Source: Polyodon spathula
Lineage: Eukaryota; Chordata; Actinopteri; Acipenseriformes; Polyodontidae
Length of the DNA stretch: 64,000 nucleotides
Assembly (NCBI RefSeq): GCF_017654505.1
Contig: NC_054548.1
Location: forward strand, 37,445,545-37,509,544
Reading direction: 5' to 3'
Part shown: piece by piece, positions 1-11,178 of the stretch
Layout of the letters: each line of letters begins with the position of its first letter
How positions within the stretch are numbered: the first letter of the stretch is position 1
Position numbers and translations under genes: made by a program
Notes under the pieces: generated by a model
What the model saw: the letters and a program-made list of their open reading frames with translations, nothing else
Databases searched by the model: none
Told to the model about the DNA's origin: nothing

Positions 1-222
1 TTGGTTTTTTTTGGTTGTTTGGAAAGCTTGAATCCAGTGAAGGCATTGCCCAGCCTGGAGATTGTTATTTTTGTAAATTTTGCTTTTTGTCTTTCTCTGT
101 GTTTAAATTGTTTTGTTTTGGCCCTTGTGCCCTTTCATTTTTGTGTTTATTTATAATAAAATAGTTATTTTTTTGAACTGCAGTCTGTCTCTGGGCCTCT
201 ATCCACTCGCCAGCCTGCCACA
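1..222 (+). mobile_element. Solo LTR-epsilon, 3' part, cut by window edge
   Basis: The stretch ends CGCCAGCCTGCCACA and matches, in opposite orientation, the complete LTR at 24760-25170, including the shared block GCAGTCTGTCTCTGGGCCTC and the GAAGGCATTGCC block. An AATAAA polyadenylation-like signal lies near 156. The 5' half with U3, hairpin and TATA box would lie left of the window. This is an LTR terminus of an LTR retrotransposon with no internal genes in view. Confidence 0.65.
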
Positions 223-231
223 GTCCACTAC

Positions 232-329
232 ATGAAATCCAAATAAAAATCCATTTTAATTCCAGGTTGTAAGGCAACAAAATAGGAAAAATGCCAAGGG
301 GGGGGTCAATACATTCGCAGGCCACTGTA
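232..329. mobile_element. Tc1/mariner-like terminal fragment
   Basis: The block ends in CAGGCCACTGTA and contains a G8 run followed by TCAATAC, the typical terminal arrangement of fish Tc1-like elements (GGGGGTGAATAC...GCACTGTA). No transposase remains. It abuts the LTR end at 222, so it is a fragment between two repeats. Confidence 0.5.
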
Positions 330-1936
330 AGTGGCCACAAGTAACTTTATCCAGACACAGTAACTGCAGTTAACTGCTTCTGCACACTTATTATTTACAA
401 ACAAACAAAACACACAGGAACAAAATAACAGTTTGAACAAAAACATTACACACAGAACTCTTCAAATAAACAAAACACCACACAAGCACAGCTATCACTG
501 TACCTTTCTCACACATTTATTCTCTCTCTCTCAAGTCCATATACTTTATTGGTATACAATGCATTATATATTGTATAATGGCAAAAATAACAGATGTGAA
601 ATAAACAATTATATTTGTATCATGCTCATCTATCATGTGTCTCGGGCTCTGTGGCAGGACACTAAAGACCCTGCAGCTATTACTGCTCCCTCTCTTCTAT
701 CCCTCACCTGCAGTTTCCCCTCTTGGCTCTGGAGCAGAAAGCCCTCTATTCTATCTGCTAGCCCGAGGGAGTATCTCTCTCTCATCTCTCTGTACCTGTC
801 ACAATGGAGGATGAAGTAGGCCTCAGTTTTAATCTATCCACTGTGGCACTGGGTACAGAGTCGTTCCTCATTGGGTCTCCACTGTGCTTAGTGCCTGCTT
901 CATTTCAATAGCCAGTTTGTGGTCACTGATTCTGTATTTAATTAATAGGTGTTTGTTTTTGGAGTTCTTTATAATAATGAGATACTCTGCCAGGGTGTAT
1001 TCCCTGTTGAGAGAACTGTAGAGGTTGTGTTTGTTTTGATATTTAATTTGTTCTCTCCAGTAGAGGGTGTAATTTTCTACCAGGGCAGAGCCTTGTGTTT
1101 TTTTTTTCAGTGCCTCATATCTGATGAGCTCAGTGCCAGGGCTCTTCTGGATATTAATGCCAGTTTTCGAGGAGAAGGATGTCATTTAAGAGTGCAAGGC
1201 TGGTTTAAGTGCACTGCCTGATTCCAGTGCTTGGGTGTTTGGGTTGCTTTCTTTTAGATGGAACCAGAATTGAGTTTTTCTTTTCTGTATGGGGATTAGC
1301 AGAGGACTCTCCCCAGCTCTGCTCTGCAGCCATTGTTGGGGGATTCTCTGTGTGCGTGCAGGTCCTCTTTACAGAACACTGGGTTTGTGATTTCTGTGGG
1401 GGTTTTATCCCACTTTGAGTAATCTGCACTCATGGTTGTACCCCAGACTTCACTCCCATAGAGCAGGATTGGCTGAATTGTGCTGTCAAACAGCAGGAGT
1501 AATAATTCTGTTGGAGGATTAAATGCAGCCAGTGTTTTTTAATGGTGGAGTATGCTCTGAAAGCTTTCTCTTTTATTGCTTTGATTGCCAGATTGTAAAC
1601 TCATGATGTGCTTAATGTGAGGCCAAGGTAGCTGAATGAGAGGCTGTGGTCTATTTCTGTGTTCTTAAAGTGGAATTTACAATTTTGTTTTGGTTGCTTT
1701 GGTTTTTTTTTTTTTTTGGAACTTCATGATTATGGTCTTTTTCAGGTTGACCTCTAGAGCCCATGTTTTACAGCATGTCTCCAGCAGTGTCAGATTGTGC
1801 TGCAGACCCTGCTGTGTGGAGGGACAGGATGACCAAGTCATCTGCACACAACAGGCATGTAGGAACAATTCAATAATTGATCATTTAGAGTTTATCTGGG
1901 TTGATTAGTTCTCTTATTAATAATATTTAATTGACT

Positions 1937-2890
1937 TGTTACAAAGATCGAGGATTTACTATGAACACACATACACACGCTAGACATAAGGAATGTTTAA
2001 TCAATAGTAGTATTTTATTAAGTACACAAATATTAAACATAAATCAGGAAAGTCATAAAGTAAATCTCTTAGTCTATAGGCATAAAACACAAGTCAAAAG
2101 CTTTCACTGCATTCAGGTGGCTAGCAAGGCAATTGAAATATTCTCTGTACACACAAAGTAGCAACTTCTTCAGCCCAAGCAGGTTGTGACATAGCTAGTA
2201 ACTTGCTCACACATACCTGCCCACATAAACACATAGCCTAAACTGAAATGATATAGACAATCTTAGAATACATCACATTAAGCTTATTAATGGTATATAG
2301 ATTAAGGCTATGACTAGTTTACTTTTAAAGAAATTCTTCATACAACAATATGAGGTAGATTACTTATAGTCACTTCATCAAGTTTTACTAAAAGTTATTT
2401 CACACGTAAAGTGTGCAAACTGAATAGATAACAGTTCAGTTCTATGTGAATATGTTACAATTAATTAATTTAGTCCCATGAAATGAAAATGCAACTGGAA
2501 TTATAATTAATGGTTCCTTGAAGCTTAGACTTTTGGTCCACTGGTTTGAAAACTCAATGTGTTGAACTGTCCAGTACAAAAGGCTCTCCTCTCAGCAACA
2601 AAGTCTTCAATCCCACATTGGATCAAATTTGGCAACAAAGCTTTCAATTCTTGATAGAAACTGCTTGTGTGCAGTTTCGCAGTCTCTTCACTGTCCTTTC
2701 AGCCTCACCCAGTCCAGATGCCCCCATCTTAGCCCTGGTCATCTTCAGTTCAGTATTCCTGCCAGGAACCAAGGGGCCCTTTTCTTAAGACACAGATGTT
2801 TGCTCTTTTCCTAAGACACATCAGTTTCAATAATTAGTCCAGTTATATCATTAGTGAACGTTCAGGTATTAATATAATATTCAGGGATTA
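1937..2890. other. Unassigned AT-rich insert inside LINE-A
   Basis: This block separates the LINE-A C-terminal part from LINE-A RT motif A, so it is an insertion. It starts TGTTACAAAG on the plus strand. On the minus strand it has an AATAAA signal near 2010-2020 and ends GTAACA, so it may be an LTR read on the minus strand. No second terminus or target duplication could be fixed and no convincing ORF is present. Confidence 0.3.
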
Positions 2891-2896
2891 TGTCTC

Positions 2897-3180
2897 TGTG
2901 GAAGGGTGGTGGGTAATTCACTGACACAGGAGACAGACAGGTGTACTTGGAAACACCACACAGAGCTGAGGAAACAGTAGTGTTATATTATAAGGCTAAC
3001 AATCCCCCCAAGACCTGCCTCTTAGCCACTCAGAGAGAAGGAAAGCCCACACACCCTGTTTCCCACCTCGCCATGTCACTGCCATGACTCACAGGCGGGT
3101 ATTGGACAACTGCTGCCCTCTTCCTGCAGCACTATGAACATGCCAGCAGAGTCAGTACAGATCCCCCCCGCCCCGTTACA
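2897..3180 (-). mobile_element. Short solo LTR-eta
   Basis: On the minus strand it starts TGTAACGGGGCGGGG and ends CCCTTCCACA, so it has TG...CA ends. The five bases on each side are GTCTC (2892-2896) and GTCCC (3181-3185), a 4/5 match to a 5-bp target duplication. A TATA-like TTATAATATAA lies inside on the minus strand. Length is 284 bp with no coding capacity. It interrupts LINE-A copy 1. Confidence 0.5.
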
Positions 3181-3304
3181 GTCCCACAGGCACTTCACTT
3201 CAGTGTGGCCGAGGGACAGGGCTGGGGCTACAGCTCTGACCCACTCCTCTCTCCTGCTGAAAAAGGACCTGTCTGCTTGCCGTTAATCATTACTTTACAC
3301 TGTG

Positions 3305-3545
3305 TCACTGATTACATAGATTGAATTGTGCCATACACCTTACCAACAATCCCTGCCTGTAGCAGTTTGAGGTAAAATCCAGGGTGCCAAATAGAATCAA
3401 ATGCTTTCTTGAAATCAATAAAGCAGACAAATATCTTGCCTTTGCTGGCGTTTGTGGCAAAGTGGGTAAGTCTATGCAGATGTATTGATTGGTAATTGTC
3501 CAGAGCTGACAGCAAACAACCATAGACAATAATGATGTAAGGTGA
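3305..3545 (-). pseudogene. LINE-A reverse transcriptase fragment (motif A)
   Basis: The minus-strand frame reads KGKIFVCFIDFKKAFDSIWH followed by KLLQAGIVGKVYGTIQSM. This is the RT palm motif A with its catalytic Asp in FIDFKKAFD. The frame ends at the boundary with the foreign insert on the 3' side. Motif C of this copy is not preserved as a readable YADD. Confidence 0.7.
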
Positions 3546-3550
3546 TACAG

Positions 3551-4116
3551 TGGCGTGTATCACTTATTTTGACCCGTAAACAAAAGTCCTGTTCTTTTAC
3601 ACCCACACGTAAACACATACACATTTCCTTTAGTCAGTGAATTTAGTGCTTGTGGTGCAAAATACAATTCTTCTTGACAGCAAGGAACGTGCTGGTGTTC
3701 AAGTTTGATGCTGGCCTTTGGCTACAGCTCCAGATCGTGTTAGTAGTCTTTAAATAACAAACAAATAGTTTTTTATTAGACAAGGAAACAAACACAACAC
3801 TTATGTTTTCTCATTTTAGGTTGTTCTAACCATTTACTAACCTTTTACATCCTACATCCTCTATTTATACCCTCCCTCATGACCTCTTAGTAACATGCCC
3901 ATCCGCTCCTTATATCCGCAGATGCCACGCCGTTTCCCGTCCGGGTCATTGAATTTGGATACCTTAGCTCCACCCCTTTTTTAGATGGCCGACTTCCACC
4001 TAACCCTGGGAATAAACTGTCATGCCATTTAGTCCAGGGTACTCTGTTCTCTTTACACAGCACCTTGCAGGGAGGGAGGGAGCTCTAACACCAAGAATCA
4101 TTCAATCTCTGTCACA
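3551..4116 (-). mobile_element. Solo LTR-alpha copy 1
   Basis: On the minus strand it begins TGTGACAGAGATTGAATGA and shares long blocks with 16127-16752, such as GGTGGAAGTCGGCCATCTA and the CCCTGGACT block. A TATA box, GGTATAAATAGAGG, is on the minus strand at 3859-3872. A polyadenylation signal, AATAAAAAAC, is at 3766-3777. The 3' end is placed approximately because no clean target duplication is visible. It sits within LINE-A copy 1. Confidence 0.65.
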
Positions 4117-4199
4117 GTGTTTGTTGATCAGTGTGTTTGGAGTCTTTGGAGTAAATATGTGGTCAGAAATGCAGTGTTTCTCTTTTCTTTCTTGTTTTT

Positions 4200-5735
4200 C
4201 TTGATTAGGAATTTGTATATCCTGTGATTTATGGTTCATAGACCCCTCTGTAATTGTGTAGATTGAAAGTGTCTCCACTCTTATAAATGGAGGTGATGAG
4301 CCCCTCTCCCCATTGCTTAGGGAAGTGTCCAGAGAGCAAGATGAGGTTAAACAGCCTCAACCTCAGCAGAGTCGCTGTGCTTCAATATCTCTTTGAGGAT
4401 CTGATCGGGGCCAATTGCTTTTCTGGATTTCAATTTAGAAATGTTTTCTCTGCTCTCATTAATGGTAATAGTGCTGTCTAGGGTGCTTGGTAGTCTTTAT
4501 TCACAGCCTGCAGGGAGCTCAGTTTGTTTAGAATGTCAGTTTGTTGGGATGTGAGTGTGTCAGTTTGGATTCCTTTATACTGGAAATGTTCTGTCCAGAT
4601 CTGACTATTCTTGATTGCTAGGGGCTTTTCTGTTTGTTGGGGTTCAGTTTGTTTCAGTTTTGCAAGAATGAATTGTTCTTTGTGGCCTCTTGGATCTGGG
4701 TTAGTTTGTGTTGCATGTAGCTGGCTTGTGTGTGTCTATGAGTAGATTTGTACTCTCTCAGTGTCTGATGATACAAGTCCCGCAGGTCTGCCCTGAGAGG
4801 CACTCTGTGTTTTAGGTTGGCCAGCTTCCTCACACTGTGTCTTAATTTTACACATTCTCTGTCAAACCATCTGTTCTCTTTTTTGTTTCCATTTTCTTAG
4901 GCTTTTTTATGTTTTTTTTGTTTAATGTGTTTAGTTGCTTTAAATATGGTGTTTAAATCAGTAATGGCAAGATTTTGTATAATTTTGGATTTGATTGTAG
5001 TTTTTATTCAGGAAAGTATTTATCGTGTCTTTTATTTCTGGGGTGTTTAGGCCTTGTTGGTATTTTTCTCTGCTGTCCTGATTCTAGCTATGCTGTGGAG
5101 GGGGTGAGTGAAGGCTTGCAGAGGGACTGTTGTGGTTGTTGTGATTTAGGGATTTCTTTAGGTAGAGGACAATTTGACAGTGGTCTGATAGGTAGGACTA
5201 AGGTTTTACTGTCAGTGAGTTTATATCATTGATGGCCAGGTCTGCCTAGAGTCACCCCTCACTCTCCCATTCACAATGTACAGACCTAGACTCTTACACA
5301 GCTCTAATGGTTTCTTACCACTACTGTTTATCTGGTTGTCATAGCTGTTCCTTGGCTTATGCTGCATTGTGAAACATGACATATTGTCTCCAATATATGT
5401 CTGTTTCTCTCTATGGGAATGGAATCTGGTTCCCTACCTAATTGTGCATTGAAGTCCCCATACAGAAGGATTATCCCCAGTGTCTGAAAGAATGATGTTT
5501 CAGCCTGTATGGTGGTGAGGTATTCTGTGTCCCCTGTGTGGGCAGGAGGTACAGAGCATAGGGGTACAGATCGATCTGCAGCTGGAGAAGCTGTCCTTAC
5601 ACTCTTACCCACAGGTGTGTGGGGCCCTTTCTCACAGGGGTGACGTGCATAGCCAGGTCTCCCCTGTACCATACCAATGTGTCTGTGAACACTGTGGATA
5701 AAATCTGAGACTTGATTTGTCACCAAAAACAGAAG
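4200..5735 (-). pseudogene. LINE-A endonuclease and RT entrance, 5' part
   Basis: The minus strand contains the APE endonuclease segment with GDFNAQLGREPDSI at 5328-5480. A decayed linker of about 800 bp follows. The RT entrance near 4480-4200 has ISKLKSRKAIGPDQI and HHLHL-like remnants of the conserved LITPIYKSGD block. APE-type endonuclease nicks the target for target-primed reverse transcription. Several stops and frameshifts interrupt the frame. Confidence 0.6.
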
Positions 5736-5849
5736 AGGATAAACCTTGGATATTCCAACAGCTAATACTGAATGATTCCATTACAAAAAAATGTAACTCA
5801 ACAATACCATAACTATTAACTGAAAGTATGACATTTTGGGGTAATCATT

Positions 5850-6347
5850 TTCTACTTGACTGTGCTGCAAGGGATATTCAGTGCCTCTGAAATCTTTTTA
5901 TACCCCTCCCCAGATCTGTGCCTTTCCACAACTTTATCCCGGAGTTGTTTTGAAAGCTCCTTGGTCTTCATGGTAGTATCTTTGCTTTGAATGCACTACC
6001 CGACTGTGGGACCTTACAGAGACTGGTGTATTTAATCTGAAACATGTGAGCCACTTTTATTGCACACACATTTAACTTATTGTGTGAATTATGAAGGCAG
6101 TTGTTTGCACCTGAGCTTATTTAGGAGTGTCATAGCAAAGGGGGTGAATACTTATCTAATGAAGACTTTTCAGTGTTTTATTTTTAATTGATTTGTTTTT
6201 AAACCCCCCCCCATTCCCCAATTTTTTCACACATTGAAAGCGTTTGAGTAGGTTGTGTAAATCAAAATTCCATTTAAATGCATTAAGATTTCAGACATCA
6301 AGATATCAAAATGTCCAAGGGGGGTGAATACTTCCTATAGGCACTGT
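5850..6347. mobile_element. Tc1-like element remnant, one end
   Basis: The right end reads GGGGTGAATACTTCCTATAGGCACTGTA, a Tc1-type terminal inverted repeat, and AAGGGGGTGAATACTTATC occurs internally. The block TTTGAAAGCTCCTTGGTCTTCATGG is the internal sequence normally found with such elements. No transposase frame survives. The left end is not recognised. Confidence 0.5.
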
Positions 6348-6538
6348 AACTCCTCACACTATAGCTCTTGTCTCTTCACCTGTGTAATTGGTTTACTTTG
6401 AAGTTGTATAAACTAAAAGTCTTGTTTGAAAACCTTCTCAAACATCTCAATTATGAGTCAATCAAAGGGATTTGGTATATATAAGCTGCCTGTCTTCAGT
6501 TCAGTGTCACTCACATAGTACTTGCTTATCTTACCAAC

Positions 6539-6682
6539 ATGTTATTTCCTAGCTCTAAGGCTGCTTTGCGTTTCATTATACCAGACAGTGCCTCAGATAA
6601 ATTCAAAGCCACTTGTAAACATTGCAAGCAGCCAGTTGGCACCTCAGTGAAATCTACCTCAAACCTCCTTGTGCATCTCAGA
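6539..6682 (+). CDS. hAT transposase exon 1, BED zinc finger
   Basis: ATG at 6539 opens 48 codons without a stop. The peptide contains FKATCKHCKQPVG and SNLLVHLR, the Cys-X2-Cys and first His of a BED-type DNA-binding finger. The last codon is followed by GTAAGTG at 6683, a near-consensus splice donor, so the exon boundary is visible. BED fingers of hAT transposases bind terminal repeats. The second His would be in the next exon. The remainder of the gene is broken, so this exon is no longer part of an active gene. Confidence 0.65.
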
Positions 6683-6929
6683 GTAAGTGCTTGCTACGCA
6701 ATTACATAAAGATTCTTGAGGGTCTTTAAAACACAGTGGAAAACAATAGGCCGTACTGAGCATAGCAGATTGTATTTTAATGAGTGTAGTCAAGTCGTGT
6801 TAGGATTCAAGTTATGTAGAAGTTTTGAAACTGTAAATATGCATGTTGCAGTGTCAATGAAAATTCAAACAATAAAATTAATTGCACCTTTATCACTAAC
6901 AAGGTATTCAATGCAACATTATGGAGAAG

Positions 6930-8452
6930 TGCAGCTCTACTCATCCCCGTCTGCTGCAAGCCATCATTGGCTTGACAGCCTTCATTGTAGACACCATCAC
7001 ACCTCTGTCCCATGTTAATCACCCTAGCTTCCGCAAGTTTACAAAAACTGTTGATCCAAGCTAGAGTTCCCTGCCACAAAACGTTGTCCACAGTGTACCT
7101 CCATGCCAAGTATGTCAGCATCCACAGCCACATTGTCCCCTGCTTCACTGTGCTCCCAGTGTATCCGTCAATGTTGTAGTCTTCATGCCAGATGAGATCC
7201 TACCTAGGCATCACAGGGCATTTTCTGGTTGATTGGCAACTCTACTCCATTCTATTTGCCTGCAAGATGTTCAAGGGGCGCCACAGGGGAGAACATCAGA
7301 GCAGCATTTGAAGAAACACCTACCCAAATTGATATCTGCCAATGTGAGCCACATAATAACAGACAATGCTAGCAACATGCAGAAAGCATTTGCCCTTCCA
7401 GGCTTTGAGGACCTGCGACATGGCCATGAAACAGAGAGCGACAGTGAAGACAATGATACCATTGTGGAAAGTGTTGGCATTGAAGATTCTCTAGATGTAT
7501 TTCCCCAAAGAGAATACTGCTTTGCCCATAGCTTACAGCTTGTCATCAAAGATGCCCTAGCCAAGTGCCGCCAGACAATTAAATCTCTAACCAAGGCACG
7601 TAGTGTGGTGTCCCATGCACACAAATCTAGTATTGCCACTGACAACTTTGATGGGGATAAAATACTTTAAATAAGAACTTTCACCCATTGAAATTCAGAT
7701 GTAAAGATTGTGTGTTCTATCTTGAGGGCAGATCAGGTCAAGATCAAGCAGATCAATGCCCCCATGAAACTCACTGCAACCGATATCAACCGATGATCAA
7801 TATTCTTAAATCATTTGAAGAAGCCACTCAACTCACCCAGAGCTCCAAAATTATATCAGCTGGCTCTGTCATACCATGTATAATTGGACTTCATGCCTTC
7901 TTAAAAAGCTGTTTCCAAGTACAACACATGGTTGGTTACTGGCCTCAAAGCTTCACTGGAGGAACGCCTGTCTCAAATGAGCAGAAAACACTTTACAAGC
8001 TAGCTGCCCTCCTGGATTGCTGATTCAAGGCTACTTGATGTTCTCCAGCCGGATTTCCATCAGCCATAGCTCTTCTAGAGCAGGAGTGTCACTTTGAGCC
8101 TCAACCCTCGCAGACTGAGATTGCCCAAGAACCACCTGCCAAGAGGAGCAAGCTGTTTGCATTCATGACAGCTCCTCCTTCTCAAACTGCTTCCACGAAG
8201 GTGACTGACTACTTGGCTTCCCCCTGCCTTCCAGAGTACTCTGACCCCCTTGCATTTTGGAAAAATCGTGATCCTAAATTTGCCATGTTGGGGAAGGGAG
8301 CAGCCAAATGTCATCATGTGACCGCCAGCTCCGCACCTGTCGAGAGGGTATACAACATTGCCGGCAGGACATTCCGACCAGACAGGTGCTCTCGCAGAGA
8401 CAACAGATTTGTAATCTTGATGTTAATAAAATGCAATAGCAATGTGAAATGA
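6930..8452 (+). pseudogene. hAT transposase body, decayed
   Basis: Three frames carry recognisable hAT segments in order. The first is LLQAIIGLTAFIVDTITPLS (6950-7010). The second is HIITDNASNMQKAF (7350-7390) with a catalytic-type Asp, followed by an acidic stretch and CFAHSLQLVIKDAL (7520-7555). The third is CNRYQPMINILKSFEEATQLT (7770-7850). The C-terminal dimerisation motif SSAPVERVYNIAGRTFRPDR lies at 8325-8390. A stop at 7668 and frameshifts near 7200, 7680 and 8020-8100 break the gene. A domesticated gene would be expected to keep its frame, so I read this as a dead transposon. Confidence 0.75.
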
Positions 8453-8840
8453 CCAGCATCAGCTGACTTGTGCAACAGTGCAAAATAACACAATATTGAT
8501 TTGTTATGCATGTAATGCTGATATGTTAATGTGTTAAATCGGTAGGATTTAGCATTGTATGTTAATGTAAACATTAATGCGATGACCCTAAATAAATGTT
8601 CATTTAAAACATAATATGTGTTATGTTTGACGTCATTGTAAAATATGTATAAGTATATTTGAAACAGAAATTGAAATATTTTAATATTTATAAATATTCA
8701 CAACAAAAATATTTGAAATATTTAATTATTTAGAATAATATCAAATGCATTATTTGAAATAATTGATTTTTTAGAACACTATCAAATACATTATTAGAAA
8801 TAGTTAAATATTTAAAATCAATATTTATCCCACGTCTGCC

Positions 8841-10380
8841 ATGTACATAATCATACATGTAGTGTTTGTTTTATTAGTGTCAGTGTGATGCACACTGGTT
8901 ATAGAGCTATACTCTACCTCCTCTCAATCCAATGTGTACATTAACCATATATTAAATATATGTAAAATGCTTTGACACTGATAATTTATACTGTGTGCTG
9001 TTTTTTGTATCTTTATGTGTGCTGTGTATTTTATTTTTTTGGTTGTGGGGTGTGCTTTCTGCGTGTCCTCTGACCTGCTATTGAACCTGCTCTTGAACGC
9101 ACTCTGCTTCTCTTGGATTGGGGGTGTGTCTTTGCTGGTGCTATGTTGTACTTCTTATTTGCTGATTTGTTCTTGTTGGGCTTCTTCGAACCTGGTTGGC
9201 TGGTGAGCTGGGGGGTTGTCAGCAGTTTGGCAAAGATTTTGACACCAGCGCGACTGTGGTGCACCTTGTCGCACAGGTGGTTCTAGGTATGATGGTGTGG
9301 AACTGGAATACATGGATTTTTAAAATTTTAATTCTAATGTTACTACTTTTTGTTCATTTTTTTCTGTACTTTGTCTTATTTGTTTGAGCTGCTGAAACTG
9401 TGTTATTTAGGAGTCACTCTTTGAGCTCACTAAGTTCTGTTTCAAACGCACTGACACACTCTTCAACAGTTCTGATGGCTCTTGTGGCGGGATTCAAAGG
9501 TCTGTGGTTGATATGGGTGGTAGAGTGCTGATTGCTTGCGTTCAATGTTTGTGTCTTGAATGGCTCAGGAACATCAATTCATGCTGTGGTTATTTGCTGG
9601 CCGCATATTTTAATGAGAATTGGGATACATGCCCAAATCTGAGCAGACTATCCTCATTCCCCTGGATCAGGATTGTGTCGTTTTTATAAATGTTTATTGT
9701 GAATACAGCACTGTCCGCATCCCTCTCTTCACTGACACTCAGCTGTTTCCTTACAGATCCCATGTTCCTGTGTGTTTTTAAACTGCCTGCCGAAGGCTTC
9801 TTTCTAGCAGTTTGGATACAGAGTGAACATCACTAAACTAGGTTTCATTCTCCCTTTATTGGTTTCTGTGAAGTCTGCGATTAACATCTCTGGGTTGTCC
9901 CTTATTATTTGATTTTTACAAGTCTTTCTATTTTGTACAGCTTTCAATTCAGCTTGGTACATAATTTAGTAGCTCTTTGATATTCTTACGATAGGGCGGT
10001 TGGAAGCCTCTGTCCATTTTTAAACTGCTAAATTATTTTAATTACTTATTTTAATTATTGATTTGTTGTTCTCAGCTCTGTTTTTGTAGTTTTTGTTTTC
10101 AAACTTTCTGTGTTGTAGTTATGGAATTATTTACAGTGGTGGTGCATGCTGGGAGTCTGTGGTGAGTGGTGGTGGGAGTGGGAGTTTGTGTTAGTTTTTT
10201 TTGCTGTGCATGAAATCTATATTCTTTTATTAGTGATTATAGTGAAGCGGAATGTTCCAGATTAAAGAAATGGTTAAGTACTGCCCACAGTATTAAAGAA
10301 TAATGTTTAATCTTTTAAAGCTCCCCTTTTCTATGTTGTATTATTTTTGTGTGCTGGATGTCTTTTTTAGTTTCATTATT
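8841..10380. other. Spacer with a possible LINE ORF1 fragment on the minus strand
   Basis: I see no complete element. On the minus strand, 9031-9290 reads LCDKVHHSRAGVKIFAKLL, similar to the C-terminus of SGNH-esterase-like proteins of fish LINEs, and then a basic tail of 60 residues. The same strand at 9420-9500 reads EECVSAFETELSELKE. Both hints are weak. The rest is AT-rich sequence without clear repeats. Confidence 0.25.
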
Positions 10381-10754
10381 TTATGAACTTATAAAAAATA
10401 GGCAGTCTTAATGTAAATGGTGCTCAGAGTATACACAAGAGTGTGGCTGTCTTGCATTTTATTGAACACAAATAAAAAGTACTATAATTTTCCTACAGGA
10501 GACTCACTGATAGTTTATGAAATTAAATGAAGGCAAGAATGGAAAGGACACATTTGTTTTAGCCACAGCTCTAATATTAGTGCAGGAGTAGCAATTTATT
10601 TTCAGAACATTTTAAACCTGATTCTTTGAAAGTAATTTATGTATTCAGAGGCAGATTTTTAATGGTGGAGGTCAATTTTAAGAATAACCTTTTTGTTTTT
10701 ATTAATACATATGCTCCTAACAATGCACAGGCAGGATGTAGGGGCGCAAGAAAT

Positions 10755-11147
10755 TGTGATTATTGTGGTTAACTGATTATTGCACTGTGGATTATAAATT
10801 AGGTAGGAACAATTTGGAGCTGAGTCCACAGTCAGCAAAGTAGATTCTCCACATTATTGAAATTCACAATTTGGTTGATGTCTAGAGGAATGCAAATAGT
10901 ATTGCTCAACAGTATACCTGAATAAAACATGGCCGTCTCTGTCTAATTTCAGTGGCCATTGTGATTATTGTGGTTAACTGTTATTGCACTTTTATAAATT
11001 AGGTAGGAACAATTTGGAGCTGAGTCCACAGTCAGCAAAGTAGATTCTCCACATTATTGAAATTCACAATTTGGTTGATGTCTAGAGGAATGCAAATAGT
11101 ATTGCTCAACAGTATACCTGAATAAAACATGGCCCTAGTCTAATTTC

Positions 11148-11149
<2 letters not shown>
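10755..11149. repeat. Direct tandem duplication, about 190 bp x 2
   Basis: 10755-10952 and 10960-11149 are almost identical, from TGTGATTATTGTGGTTAACTG to GTCTAATTTCAG. Small indels are GATTATTG versus TTATTG and GTCTCT missing in the second copy. Both carry the same LINE-C linker, so the duplication occurred after insertion or in assembly. A C28 run follows at once. Confidence 0.85.

Positions 11150-11150
<1 letters not shown>

Positions 11151-11178
<28 letters not shown>
11151..11178. repeat. C28 homopolymer
   Basis: An uninterrupted run of 28 C follows the second copy of the duplication, in the middle of LINE-C ORF2. Such runs are error-prone in sequencing and assembly. Confidence 0.9.

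Larger units (their letters stand above)
518..5735 (-). mobile_element. LINE-A copy 1, non-LTR retrotransposon, broken by LTR insertions
   Basis: Read on the minus strand, the order is endonuclease (5726-5328, with the APE motif LLYGDFNAQLG), RT entrance region (about 4480-4200, frame like SKLKSRKAIGPDQI), RT motif A (FIDFKKAFDSIWH near 3410-3450), the C-terminal region with YRISDHKLAIE (near 900-940), and a Cys/His cluster ending FILHCDRYREMRERY (about 770-870). The 3' end runs into AATAAAG and a short (GA)n at 521-532. Many stops and frameshifts make it a pseudogene. Sequence not belonging to it occupies about 1937-3180 (including LTR-eta) and 3551-4116 (LTR-alpha). The family is APE-type; I do not assign a clade. 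Confidence 0.7.
6360..8840 (+). mobile_element. Decayed hAT transposon with BED-finger exon
   Basis: The region holds a BED zinc-finger exon (6539-6682), an intron, and a transposase body (about 6930-8452) with a C-terminal dimerisation block. A TATA-like TATATAAG precedes the first exon near 6477. AATAAA follows at about 8591. The right end may be ...TTTATCCCACGTCTG near 8837, whose reverse complement begins CAGACGTGGG, as expected for a CAG-type hAT terminus. The left terminus was not found. Confidence 0.65.

Noticed and set aside
433..819. 128-codon plus-strand frame
   Set aside because: The minus strand reads the LINE-A Cys/His tail and 3' UTR here; the plus frame has no likeness to a protein family.
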